In this document: piece after piece, positions 26,307 to 38,873 of the stretch | Numbering within the stretch: position 1 is the first letter of the stretch | Layout of the letters: every line of letters begins with the position of its first letter | Origin: Tubulanus polymorphus | Taxonomy: Eukaryota; Nemertea; Palaeonemertea; Tubulaniformes; Tubulanidae | NCBI RefSeq assembly: GCF_964204645.1 | Contig: NC_134029.1 | Span: 19,550,450-19,614,449 of the forward strand | DNA: 64,000 bases | Direction of reading: 5' to 3' | Notes under the pieces: model-generated | What the model was told of the DNA's origin: nothing | What the model saw: only the letters and a program-made list of their open reading frames with translations | Databases searched by the model: none | Program-made: the position numbers and the translations under genes

Positions 26307-26421
26307 ATGGATTTAAGCTGGAATGTACAAGCCCTAATCTGTTGTTTACAGACATATTTTATGTTGCTCGCGCCGGTGGAAAGTAATTCGAATTATTTCG
26401 AGGACTATGACTACAACCAAG
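26307..26421 (+). CDS. Candidate secretory first exon (signal peptide plus acidic Tyr-rich tail)
   Basis: An ATG in a strong start context (GACGAAATGG, A at -3 and G at +4) opens 38 codons that end one base into a codon at a GTAGGT donor. The peptide starts MDLSWNVQALICCLQTYF, continues MLLAPVES and then turns acidic: NSNYFEDYDYNQ. The first part is a convincing signal peptide, with likely cleavage after VES. The tyrosines flanked by Asp/Glu resemble tyrosine-sulfation sites. It is too short to stand out as an open frame. Donor type and phase match the 43,666 exon, so it could be an alternative start of the Ig gene downstream, or the first exon of another gene whose remaining exons I cannot find. 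Upstream, a CATATAAAC box (26,242) or an AG at 26,264-26,265 could serve as promoter or acceptor. Confidence 0.5.
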
Positions 26422-27293
26422 GTAGGTGAATAACGTAATTTCCTGGAGTAATCCCTGCATCTGAAGATGCTCTTTTATCACAATACCAGAAATGACCCAT
26501 TTTCTGGGTCCAGTTTGTATAGGTGCAATAAAGAGTTGAATTGCGATTTTTAAAGCTGGTTACTGATTTCTCCTTCTCGACAGACCTGACACCCGATGTC
26601 TCCTGCAATAGAATATATATTTAACTTTGCTTCAATTTTTCAATTGAGGATTTCGTCTTTTAGCCTAAGATAATGAAAATGTCATCGTAATCGTAAAATA
26701 TCACACCTAAATAACACAAGTGTGTTTAAGGATAAGAGTTTAGCAAGTGTTCTCAATCGGAGAGTCCATATGTTTATCTTTGCACCTAGTCTTGATACGA
26801 AAACGTAATGGCAGATGTATGCAAATCTATCACAATCTATTCATAAGTTTGTCGGTAATACAATGTTGTGTTCTTTTTTATCGGAAATTGATCAAGTTTC
26901 ACAGAAAATACTATATTTCTCCCGCGCCATGTTACACGGTTTTTCTCTTCTTTCGAATTCAAATATCATCGATCCTTATTCATACGGCGAGGTAGTACGA
27001 GGTCATCCAGTACAGGTATATCGGAATAATGTTCGGTCATATTTGCTTAATACGGAGCTATGTTCAGTTATGAGTGGCTGGCTTATAGGTCCCGCGATGA
27101 ATGTTAATGTGAGGTGGTCAGCTGCACCTGCGCTGTAACTATCATTCATAATGCACAACCGTATGACCTTCCCCCATAACAGTCGATATTTCCTATCCAC
27201 TGATGACATATATAAATATATACCTCACCAGCCACCAGGAACGCGGTATACCGAGTAGGTGATGGTCAGTTTATGCGACTTGGTATGGTATAA

Positions 27294-27877
27294 TTGCCGA
27301 CGCACGCCATGCACGCGAGGAACATGGAAACAGAAGACTGGAAACATGTTTCCGAGCGTTCCCCTGTATCGTATGCGTTTTATTGGAAACATGGTTTCGG
27401 GAAACATTCCGAGATAAAACGTGTTTGATTCTGTGTTTGTGTGTCCATGCGTCGTGTGAGTTTAGCTTTATTAGCCCTATAGACAGAGTCGTGTGCGTTT
27501 TACGAGAAACGTGGTTTCGTTTAAAAAACAATGTTTCCGAAATCAAACACGTTTGATCGATGTTTCTATGTTTCCCTACATCGTGTGCGTCGGGCGTTAC
27601 GAGGTAAATATACTATAACAAATCGCGTGAACTGACCAACGCACACGAAACAGAAAACAGAAACATGTTTCCAAGCGTTTAACTGTATCGTGTGCGTTTT
27701 ATATAATATTGTATGACAGAATTATCCGTGCTCCAATTTTTTTTTTGTAAAGGAGCAAATAACCTTTGAAACTTTATAAGGAACGAGAAACACATGGTTT
27801 CGGGAAACATTCCGCGATCGAACGTGTTTGATTCTATGTTTTTGTGTTTCCATGCATCGTGTGCGTTGGACTTTAGT
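27294..27877. mobile_element. GAAACATGTTTC-family cluster, three degraded copies in a row
   Basis: Three successive units end TCGTGTGAGTTTAGCTTT (about 27,472), CGTGTGCGTCGGGCGT (about 27,598) and CGTGTGCGTTGGACTTT (about 27,876). Each carries GAAACATGGTTTCG, GGAAACATTCCG or CAATGTTTCCGA, and CGTGTTTGAT blocks. An internal TATCGTGTGCGTTTTA junction recurs, showing that the long form is a composite of two half-units. Confidence 0.65.
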
Positions 27878-30800
27878 AGCCTATTGGTGGTATGATATTT
27901 CTTAGTGGGTTTAGTCGCCACATCGAACCATCATATCATGTGTCCACGTGGGATCAGGTTAATGGCGCTGCGCGTGTACTGTTCTCACGTATACCCTGTA
28001 CCACCAACGTTGATCAAAACACCATTAGTACGCAGTCGAACTCCTTGATTGGCGAGAAGGCCCAGATTGGTAAATATGACTTGATAAGATCGTAAAAACC
28101 CATACTTGTAGATAGACTAAACAGTTTATCTAAAGAATATAAACTTATGAAGTAATTTCTAAATAAGCTTTTTAAATTCTTTTTAGTATTTCTGCAAATG
28201 GGTTTTTACAACTTATCAATTTATCACTGATTTTGGGATTTTTGTGATTCACATACTGCGTTGATAGTTCCGATATTTGAAATGTATTGAATCAATATTG
28301 GTCGCGTGTATACCTTGCAAGAAAGGTGACCCCAATTTGTAACGGTATATGCCTGAAACGTATCGAAATGGCGGCTTATTAGCGCACGTAGGCACGACGT
28401 TCTCGCTGCTTCGAAAATACCTGATAATCCTCTTCTAGGCGTCTTGAGAAATCGATAACTGGAATTTGAAAGATTGATATAATAACCACCATTAACAGGG
28501 ATCTCGTGGCATAACGAATAGTAATTCAGGTCCCAATAGTGAAAGGCAATCTAACGAATACGCTGCCTATGCCATTTTTGTATGTATATAAACGTATATA
28601 AAACAAGAAATGTGTGGCTGTAGACGGTTTTCGTTTTGTTTTCTCTTGTCCAACACGACCCATATTACCTGGTGACCTTGTTACACTAGTCGTGATTCGA
28701 ATTCAAATGATTCAAATGTCGATTAAATCGCGCCATTTCTACAAAGCAAAGACTATGAGATGTAATCATTAAAACATCAACATCGAAATTGACAATTTTA
28801 ATCTAACGAAGTTCCGTCGCGCGGAGAGCTATTTCATTAGGCAGACGTGACCACTTTATGCAATTAGACATCTTTATACGTGACTAATGTCGGATTAATT
28901 GCATAATAACAAACGAGCTCATTTGCATACATATATGTATGTACGGATATGTATATCGGTTAAATACATTGATGTTTGCACTTATCCGATTGGCCCGCGA
29001 TGCGACGCTCGCCCGCGTGGTCCCCGGGGATTTCTCATCTGATAATCGGTCATGTATAGTTACCATTATCTTGCTAATGTAGTGGTGACTTGCTATAAAT
29101 CAGCTGCTCCCAATTAGTTCATAATTCTGCTAATATCATCTTTAGCATATATACCCGTCAATTCAATCAGAGATATATCTATATATGCATGTTTCTTTTT
29201 ACTTCTTAGCATTTGGTTTTGATCGATAACCGCAATAATAAAAGATTTTAAACGATTAAATCGATTATTCGATTCATACAAAATGAGACCTTTCATTAGA
29301 GGTGCGTTCATCGTGTATTTATTGCTTTTAGAACCATTGGTTCGAGGTGCAGTTGCCTTTTCGCTTGAAAATAGCCGCGATTGCACGGGCACGATTTGGC
29401 ACAGGCCAAATTGGCCGGAATCAGGCCCGAGCCAAATTTGGCCCGTGCCTTATTAGAGAGTGCGTTCACACGCCAACCACTCACTCGATACTAAACAATT
29501 TTTAAACAAAGCGAAGTTAGTCATTTCCGGAACCAGTTGCAATTCAAACGCAATCATTTATCCCGTGCTGAAGTGGCTCGGACCTGATCTGACCCCTTTT
29601 TCTTCGGTCCGAACAGGCTCGTTCCCACTTGGCAGCCGTATGAACAGTTGGTCCGTGCTAGAAACGCTCGTGTGATCGCGGCTAAGGTGTCGCACACACA
29701 CTCTCAAGCCTATACCATCTATAGCCAGCCTGTGGTTTCGTTTCACGATCGGATATTTTCGTTCGTATAAGTTCATCCGATTATCAAAGCATGCCACCAA
29801 CGATTAGGTGACTAAAACTAACTAACACTCTACCAAATGTGCTGGATCGCTTGGCCGAATCATTAGTCCGGCCAGTTATCCCGTCTAAACCGGAAGGGTG
29901 TGCGCCAGGCTGAATACATATGACCGATCAGATATAGATTTTTTTTAAGTAATAGTTGTGGCCGAGTCGACCTCACTACAACTGAAAGAATGCGCGAAGA
30001 GGTACTTCGTCAAATTATATTGGGTCTGAATGTTTACGACCGCTCCGTCGAATTCGCGTCATCGGTTGCGCCACGCGTTATTACTGTCGCCCGTATAAAG
30101 TCACGATAACTAGCTGTAATTCCTTATTGTACCGAACATCAACGGACATTGATGATCGTCCCTGATTGTAATCGCCGGAGCGAAAGAAACGAAATACGTC
30201 GCGTCGGACGCGATAAACAAATCTACGATGAAGCTTCTGCTCGTTGACGAGTTCGATTCTAAACTCTATATAATACACAGAGAACGGCGCTTTTCACGCC
30301 GGTTAACTTTGAAATTCTAGCCTAGCATCAGAAGGGATGATACAAAATCGAATGCGACGACGATATAGCCTAGATGTCACACTGGGTGGAGTTGATGGCG
30401 GCAGAAATATTCATAATTGTGAACAAGCCACTTCAAAGGTTTATGAGGCAATGCGATAGAATGCATTGTATTTACGAAAAAGACCTGCCTCGAGTGAAAC
30501 AGTACAAAATTTCTGAAATAGAACGAAGGATAATGGATATGTTTTGTGCAGCGTTGTCGATTGCGCCAAAGTTTTGATATCTGAGAGTTTCTTCTTTCCC
30601 AATCTTCTCGTCTTCAATCCCGTATCGACAAAGCATTTTTTGCCCATATTTTCCAGTACAATTTAATAGCTTCGAGGTGCGTTGTTAAACGATCCTAACG
30701 CGGTGTTCGCGTTCAAATTGATCGAAATTTGACGATTTGAATGTGCGCGACTGATATTTTACCCGGAGACCGCCAAAGGGATTCGACAAACAATAAGTCA

Positions 30801-31163
30801 AATAGAAGAATTTATTTTTACTAGTAATTCCTCGATTGTCTTCAAAGATCAGCGTAAACAGCCACGCGAGACAATGCGATAATTTAGCCAAAAAGAATTC
30901 TCGAATAGAAGAGATTTGAGAATTGAGTACGGGCTATCTTAGACAGATCTTCTTTTCATCGAGACTTCAAGACTTCATCGGTGCCAGTTCAGCAGTCGAG
31001 TATAGGACTTAATAGTGGAAACCTAATCTAACTCTGAGTTACACAAGAACACTGACTGACAAACTGCAGTTGCACGGATCCAGACCGGTTTAACTTCGGT
31101 ATGCAAATGGTAACACCGAAAATGTCAAAGGTTCAAGCTTCCTCTGTGCTTTGTCTTTCTTTT
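27878..31163. other. No supported gene; one MITE inside
   Basis: Apart from the TA-flanked MITE at 29,374 only short chance frames are present. Confidence 0.5.
29374..29682. mobile_element. MITE with GCCGCGAT ends, TA-flanked
   Basis: Ends are GCCGCGATTGCACG and CGTGTGATCGCGGC, flanked by TA (29,372 and 29,683). Near the left end a strong palindrome pairs GGGCACGATTTGGC-type sequence with GCCAAATTTGGCCCGTGCC. No transposase frame. Confidence 0.6.
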
Positions 31164-31541
31164 GGAAATCAAGTCCAGTGGACTAGTCAATGGATAGCTC
31201 GTTTCGGAAATCGAGTCCAGAGGACTAGTCAACGAATAGCTCGTTTTGGAAATCGAGTCCAGTGGACTAGTCAACGAATAGCTCGTTTTGGAAATCGAGT
31301 CCAGTGGACTAGTCAATGAATAGCTGGTTTTGGAAATCGAGTCCAGTGGACTAGTCAGCGAATAGCTCGTTTTGGAAATCGAGTGCAGTGGACTAGTCAA
31401 TGAATAGCTGGTTTTAAAAATCGTGTCCAGTGGACTAGTCAACGAATAGCTTGTATTGGAAATCGAGTCAAGTGGACTAGTCAATGAATTGCTCATTTCG
31501 GAAATCGAGTCCAGTGGACTAGTCAGTGAATACTTTTTTAA
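31164..31541. repeat. Minisatellite: nine units of exactly 42 bp
   Basis: Units start every 42 bases from 31,164 with GGAAATCGAGTCCAGTGGAC, then TAGTCAATGAATAGCTCGTT. Each contains the palindromes GTCCA-G-TGGAC and ACTAGT. Units differ by a few substitutions and there are no indels. Because 42 is divisible by 3, both strands stay open; the minus frame repeats SLTSPLDSISKTSY. I see no gene context for it. Confidence 0.92.
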
Positions 31542-34511
31542 AATTTTGGTGAAGAAATAGAACGCGATCGCCGCGATACGTCGATCGACGAAAACACGCA
31601 GCTCTACATAACAACACTAGAACTTATTAACTCCAGTCAAACTGAGGAAACAAATCATCGCTTACGATTTGATTTATCGCCGTTACTAGATGGCAGCATC
31701 CTCTTATAGCCACACAGTCACTTCATAAATCAATTCGATTGAAATTACACATCGGCCGTTTCAGCATTATTATATCCGTTTCGACTCGCGAGTTCGCGCT
31801 CTCAATGAGGAATTGAGTTCGTGATAGATCGTTCGATCCTCGTTTTTCGAACTGCGAAAGAAACTCGCAAAAAATGTATAGCGAAACCAATCCGCGACGA
31901 TTGCGCAAGCCGGGCAAAATAAAGTCGCTAATAGCGTATTTCATCGTTCAGCATATATAGATCAATCAAACATTATAACATCTTTCTCGACAGGGAACGG
32001 AATCTGTTGACGAAAAGTAAAAAAGTAAGCACCGCTACACGGGTCGGAAGCACTGAACGAACTTGCCATTATACAATATATCTATTCATCAATATATATA
32101 TGTACAAGATTTTATGAAGGTTGCTTTGTTATCCGCAGTTCCTAATCGAAAGGACATCCCCAAGCCCTAATGACTATACCAAAAAGGGAATGCCTTGGAA
32201 CGAGTTATGATTTTAAAAGAAATTCCAGCAGCCAAACGAATGCAGCGGCAGGCCGGGCATCGATAAGCGAGAAAAACTTCGAAAGATTCTCCTTTCTAAG
32301 ACGAGACCACTGAAAAAAAAACCAATCGCTTGTATAGCACTTGTATGCCACAACTCTCAGCGGTTTGATGATAAATTGGTACGGATATAAATACTAAAAA
32401 AAGGAAACAACAGAAATCTCATCGCAAAGCAGAGCACATTGCTATTGTATGTATACACGCGTGCTATGATCGGGCGAGTCGCTATGTATTTAAATTAGAA
32501 TTTAATGAAGTTTGATGACGGAGAAAATTCTACTGGATCGAGATGCATGATAAATGAAACTACAACTTTATTATTCGGTCCCTTGCGGGCGGATTTCATT
32601 TGCATCCGATCCGCCGGAGAGGTCCCAGATGCCCGCGTTTTCCGGAGAATTACGTCGAAAGCGACGCAACTGTCAATGAGGCTCTGCAATTAGCAGTAAC
32701 ATTGACTGATTGTAGTTATTTATGCTGAATATGCAGCCGTTGCGTCATTTGTATGCAAACTCTTTTAAATTAAAAGCTTCCCGACTGGTGTGCGCGCTAC
32801 AGCGATGTTTGCGGCGGCTCCACATATAATGCATCGTGTTCTTGACTAGCAAACCGACTAAGAGAAATGAAATTTAAATGCAAAAAATCATTAAAAGAAA
32901 AGTCCACCGCGAAATCCAGTTTTTTTCTGCGATGTGGTTTTACTGGATGATACTTGGTTGCGTAAACCCGGAAAAATTGGTACTCGAACCCTAACCTTTT
33001 GTAATCTGATTACGTAACTATACCCGACGACCAAGCATAACGACTAACGTAACGTACCTATCAGTTACTCGTGACGCTCCCGGGCAAGGCGTATTTGAGA
33101 AGTCTAGAAATGTAGATAACAAATACTACGTATTTTCGATACGGTCAAAGTATATATGTTTTGGAATTGTTTTACGATGCATGTACACGCTAATAGGCGT
33201 ACACGGACTTTTGCAGCGCAATTTGCGAACGCAATTATCGCTCGTGTGCGGCGGGCTTAACAAGCATATTGTAAGAAAATTCAGTGAAAATGTTGGTCCT
33301 TTCGTTCAAGTTGAAGATTCTTGCTCATGCCAGTATACACGGCATTGTATTGTAGTGCAGGTTTACGACCCCCTCATTCTGGTGTAGATATCTATTTCTT
33401 CTTTTATAAACTGGGCGGTCGGAGTAAAAGGCTTATCGTCTGCGTCTCAATGATAATGAATTTGTTAGGTGATAACTAATGCGTTGAACGAATATCGCCG
33501 AGAAAGCTCGTTTTAGTAATTCATGAAGCCCTGAGCTACTACAACTACTGTCCACAATCGGACCTCATCAACATTCTACGTGTGTGTACTTATGAAATGA
33601 ATTCGCGCGTATCGTGGAAGATTTTCGCAAATTGTTCGTGACGTTTAGCTTAAAAAACAGCTACGGTCGACTCGTGTCGGCGCTGCAAGTGTATAGACTA
33701 ACACACATAAAACCATTTGGTCTTTTACCTGCATAAACCGGCTATTAGCGGTGATCTTGGGAATCGCATGGCACTTGGCTTGATGGCAAAACCAATACTT
33801 AAACGCAACAGACCTCATTTATCAGCGAACAGCGTGACCCAGCCAGCGAATGCCGGCTTCATTTCTAAAATTGCCATCCGAGATTTCCGGCCCGGCCCTT
33901 GAAACCACGTGTGATCCAAGTATACAATTCCTTGCAGCTTTGGCAATGATCGCATGGAAATCGTATATGACCAGTCGATTTTCCCGAAATCACATTAGAG
34001 TATATCTCATGGGTTTCGCCATGATTTTTCATAAAAAGGGCCAAATCCACTTCATGTCAAATTCTATATAGCTTAACAAACAACCTAGGCTACGATATAG
34101 TCCCTAAATTATATGTATTATTGTTTCATAGAGGTTAGCTTCCGGTATGACGTCATACCTCCTCCCTCCTCCTCCCTCACTCCGGTCCCGTAGTGCTATC
34201 ACGTGACTACTTGTATAGTCGCGCTCTGACATATAATATTGTAAATCTTAATTGTTGAAATAGTAGAAAAATAGGAACAAAATGCTATCCCTTATTTGAA
34301 AAAGGGTATAAGGGGGTAGTTCACAACCCTCGAACCCCTGCCTTGGGATGTCTAAAACTGACCCGCCACTGAATGGTTACATTGGACCGTCTGACCGAAG
34401 AGAGTTAACCCGTTTTTAGGAATCCACACTATGAATATACGTTGTCCATTCTTAATTATTCATTGGAGAAATCATGTAATTCCGGACTGCGATGAGGTTT
34501 TTATGGTCATG

Positions 34512-34551
34512 TATAAAAATAGGTTGAACGTTCGCCCGACGGGTTCAGTAC
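34512..34551 (+). promoter_or_regulatory. Core promoter candidate: TATA box and initiator
   Basis: TATAAAAATAGG at 34,512 is followed 35 bases later by an initiator-like GTTCAGTAC with its A at 34,547. Spacing is slightly longer than the usual 25-31 bases. It would drive the short secreted-type frame at 34,606. Confidence 0.35.
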
Positions 34552-34605
34552 TGAACGGACGTAGCTACTGCTGCATTATGTTGATTAATCGCCGAGGCTA
34601 ATTCA

Positions 34606-34701
34606 ATGATCCAGTCATTAATTCTACTATTCACTGCCGGGCTTCACTATACCGCCTCTCAATCGGTACGATTAGTACGAAAATGTCCTATTCACGATTG
34701 A
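34606..34701 (+). CDS. Possible small secreted peptide, or signal-peptide exon
   Basis: About 60 bases after the initiator-like site, an ATG opens a 31-codon frame: MIQSLILLFTAGLHYTASQS, then VRLVRKCPIHD and a stop. The first 20 residues form a good signal peptide. Two readings are possible. It may be a complete micro-ORF, or a signal exon spliced at the weak donor TCG|GTACGA (34,666, phase 0). A strong donor (AT|GTAAGT, 34,705) sits three bases after the stop, so the frame would lie fully inside the first exon if that donor is used. A seven-codon upstream ORF starts at 34,578. Phase 0 does not fit the Ig exon at 58,657. No homologue is recognised. Confidence 0.25.
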   Translation: MIQSLILLFTAGLHYTASQSVRLVRKCPIHD

Positions 34702-36955
34702 CATGTAAGTCTCGTATCTTTATTTTGGCAATTTTGTTAGATAACTGCTTCTGAAAATAATGCGAAGCAATGAATTTGACGTTGATCTTGTGGTATATGT
34801 ATTCCGACGCGCGCTTGAGACCTTAAATGGTTTGTTCGAAATAAGATGTACGTAAACATTCTCATAAAATTCGCTGTTGTTTAGAAGATACTTTTTTACG
34901 ATAAATCAATATACCAGAAGAAAAATACCACAATAAAATATTCACAACAAGCTTCTTTATTGCCTTATGAACTTAAAACTTTAGACATTTCAGTCTGGTT
35001 TTTTTTCAGCAGATTTGATTTTGAGATAACAGTTTCTAAATCCTCTGCACGACCAAAAAACAACACAATTGATGTATACATCATAAGAAGACAGTACCCT
35101 CGGTTTTCAGCAGGTTTGACTGAAGTTTTATTTCTGAATTAGATTTCGTCTGCTGACGCCTTCATTCGGCCGCACGAGTTAAGAATGAACGAAACGATTT
35201 TTCATCGAAACATCCTTTTTTCTCCGTTCGCCCGCAGCTGGTTGAAATGTATCTCGTGGCTTCAATAAATTGAATAAACTGCATCATTCAAGTGTCGTAA
35301 CGTCGCAATATCGACAAATGCGACGTAAATAAGTTGATTAATAACGATACGGCGCAATAGATAGGGCGCATCTCGCGACGAACTGTACGATAATATCTAA
35401 TCAATAATTCCAGTCTCAACTACTAGATGGCGTGCTTGATTTGAGCGGCGCGCTGACGACGGAAGTATCGAAGGTCTCGGCGCGTAGCCGCCTGCGGGTC
35501 GGATTAGACGGTACTGTAGTTAGATTTATAGCCGAATTATAGGTATTTAAAGGCAGCAAACGGAGTGCGTGTATTGACCGTAAATGGGCGAACGGGATTG
35601 CGGGTAGAATTGAAAAACGGCGACGATCGAAAGTGTAATTTCATAAATAAATGATCGCATATTGATTACATGTTTCATGGTCGGCTGCAGTGTATTTTAT
35701 TACCCGTGTTCTCCTTCCTTATTTATAGCGAGATCGATTTTATCGATTTCAACTATGCGGTTTAAGAAAACTTCGTGACCCTACAATTTCTAAGGCCGTT
35801 TTTTACTATAAGTTGGATTACGGATTTGATGGACTTAAGATAATTGCGGAGAAATTTCAAAGAAATTATTATTTTCTTTTAAAACATTGAATTCGTTACG
35901 AACTAAATGATCGGGAGGGGTATTTTACAAAAATAAATTAAAAGATGCTTTATTTTGGAGATGGTTTTGCAATATGATACCTGAATATTGTCTTTTTATT
36001 ACCTACACAAAAACTGATGCTGCAGTTTTGGCAAGTCGCACTTTTACCAAACCAATCCGACAAATACATCCCTAAGAACACCATTGTCCACTCTGATTTT
36101 CGTGTGTGATGTCAAAAGATGCTGTGGCAGTGGAGAAAATTATAAATGTTCATTAAAGATAAGGGGCGCCGGGAAAAGAATATTGAAACAATTTTTTCCA
36201 ACCTAGAAATCGGAAAGTTCGTCGGCGGATCCGTAATCCAAGTAACGTATAACAAAAGAACGTCCTAACCAGCATGGGATTAGTTTTTCAGTATGAAAAA
36301 AAAACAATATAAACTTCTGGCTAACTACATTATCCAAGCAAGTGCAATGCGCCGAATGTGCTCTTATAGGCCAAAATTGGCCGGTTGGATCAACTAAGTA
36401 ATGCATCATCAAACTTTGTAACGAAATTATATTATAATATATCCAAACTGCACAATAAACAGAACTATATAAACTAACTGAATATAGAACTTACTGAACC
36501 TAAGATTACGCAATGTCTAAGTTGTCGCTTGTCTAACTATTTTAGTTTTTAAGCGTTTGCGAAGTGCGGTAATAATTCTGTCTGGCACTTCGCCGTGTCC
36601 GCTGAAACGAACGAACTAACGTAAACAACGTATGACCCAAATTGCAGTTTAGATTAAAGAAACGTCCCAAATACCGATTTCAAAGGAGTTCTCATAACGA
36701 AAACCAGAATTAATCGAAAATTCTACGCTTTCTGATCAAAGCAGATTTTCATGAATATCAATTAGAAAGCGAATTCGCATTTGCAATTTTCATATTCACC
36801 AGAGATTTCGGAGATGATACGTTCCGTATCGATTGGTCTGGCAATTTTGATTTCGACTTCACGAAAAGTTCGTCCCAAAATCCGAACGAAAACTTCATCA
36901 TCACAGGGCAATTTCCATATTCGCTAGAGATGAACTTGATTCGACTTAGTGGAGT

Positions 36956-37125
36956 AAAGCCCAACGCATAACACGTATAGGAAAACACGGAAACAAACAA
37001 ATTTGATCCCAGAAACATTGTTTCCCGAAATCACACGTTTCTCGTACACAGGGAAACGCCCGGAAACTGACATGTTTGTGTCTCCTGTTTCCGAGTTTTC
37101 CCTATGCGTCACGTGCCTTGGGCTT
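36956..37125. mobile_element. GAAACATGTTTC-family element, compact copy
   Basis: Starts AAAGCCCAACGCATAACACG and ends CGTGCCTTGGGCTT. Inside are AACATTGTTTCCCGAAATC, CACGTTTCTCGTA and GGGAAACGCCCGGAAACTG. At 170 bp it is one of the shortest copies bounded at both ends. Confidence 0.65.
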
Positions 37126-38873
37126 CATAGGCTTAAAATTGTTTCTGAAAATAATTTTCGTGAAACCCCAGCTATACGTGAGAATATTTAGGCGACTTAG
37201 AGATAAGCCGAAAGATCCGCACTCCGTTTTTATCCCGATGTTAAGAAGCGCTGACAAAAAAACGGGCAATCGCAGCCTACCGAGCATTCAGTGACACAAT
37301 ATGGCTGCCAGACAGCTATCGTGAATAATAAAAGCGTACTCCCGGTAGGGATTTACCCTCCACAATATTGTATATAAAGTGTATACATGATATCGCTGAA
37401 CCGGGGAAAATAATTTCATCTGATGCGTTTCAACGATATTCATATCATAAATGTCGAAGCAGCTCGTTCGAAGGAGGAGACTTTTTCTTTATGTTCAGTC
37501 ACATTTATGTATAACAACATCTCGTGTATCGGTACGAACTGTTCTCCCTCTCCCGCCAGGCCGCGCGTGCTAATGCGATATATTTGTTCGGGTGAAATAA
37601 GCACACATATACCGAAACTCGTCCAGATCGGCAATCAGATGTCCCCATGGAAGCCAACGATAACTGCCTCGCGTTATCAAAATAAATGGCTACGTTCGAC
37701 ATAACCATTAGCCGTGTTTGGAACCAAGAAGCCTATTATTACACGGTCATACGTCAATCTATTATTTCTATTGTGCGGACGATATGCAATTCTTCTTCGT
37801 TCAGGAATGCTGCCGAAGTATCTCCCTAATTTAATTTATCGCGCCCGAAATTAAACGCCGCTCGAGTGTTTTCGGTAATATACGTCGCTGGCGCCGGCGA
37901 GATCTGGCAGATCTGGCGCTGCGCGTGGAATGTATCCGACGTAGCTCGCGCATGCATCGACTTCGAATTCATTAATGTCTACTCAAAATTGTATCCAAGT
38001 TGGGTATTTTAGCGAACAAAATGCCAGTGGATCTGCTACGTGTTTCAGCTGTGAATCAGAACATCTTCAAAATTCGGATTGAAGGAGCTGAACCCCTGTG
38101 GAAAGCTATGATGATGAAAACTAAGAATTGATAATTGAAATGCGAAGTTTTGGAAATTTGAATTTGAACATAGATGAATAAACATGCAAGACATGATTTG
38201 TAAGTTGTTTTGAAATCATCACTGAAATACCAATTCTACACAAGTTCTCGATGTTCGGTTGGTGTTAGGCAACCGACCCTCGGCAAGCGATATGCCTCTG
38301 AATACATAAATCAAAACAATTTCGTATTTACCAAAGTACCATATCATACGAACTGTATATAGCTTACACTCCAAAGAGTTCGCAAATTTGTTTCTACATC
38401 ACCGCTGACTGCCCTTTATGGATGCCGACTTGTAGGGTTATCGTTGATTTTCGCTCGTACCAATACCAGATGAGAAAGATTGAATTGTTCATCGAAGCAT
38501 TTATAAAAATGTGCGTCGGTTTTATCGTCGGTGAGGTTCTTCGCCGAGCATTTCCATTTCCTTTACAAGTGCCGGCCGCTATAAAATGCATATGGGCCCG
38601 TCATAATGCCCGGTAATTTATCACGGCCGGCGCATCTCTCTTGCGAGACCTAGGAAACTGATGAATGGCCTGTGTTGTTGATCCTATCTCGAGCTATTCT
38701 GTCGCTTGAATGGTCGCGGTAGCCGCCGCCGCCGTTCCGTCCTAAAAACATTTATGTACGGATTTAGTTGTGCTTAGATTGTAAATTATCCGTGCCGACT
38801 ATTTCACCGCGTGAATTGAAAGTTTCAGCGCGTTTTTGCTGATATTCTCGTCTGTAGTATAGAGTTCCGAATA
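37126..38873. other. No supported gene
   Basis: Overlapping 60-90 codon frames at 37.0-37.7 kb on both strands, none with a signature. Confidence 0.5.

Larger units (their letters stand above)
31542..36955. other. Nothing recognised except the 34.5 kb promoter and micro-ORF
   Basis: A 16-base perfect palindrome GGTATGACGTCATACC with a central TGACGTCA (CRE-type) occurs at 34,143-34,158, beside a CCTCCT tract. 35,440-35,520 is locally GC-richer without a coding frame. Confidence 0.45.

Noticed and set aside
31101-31496. 72- and 123-codon frames of a 14-residue repeat
   Set aside because: Produced by the 42-bp minisatellite, a multiple of three, on both strands; no splice sites, signal peptide or neighbouring exons.
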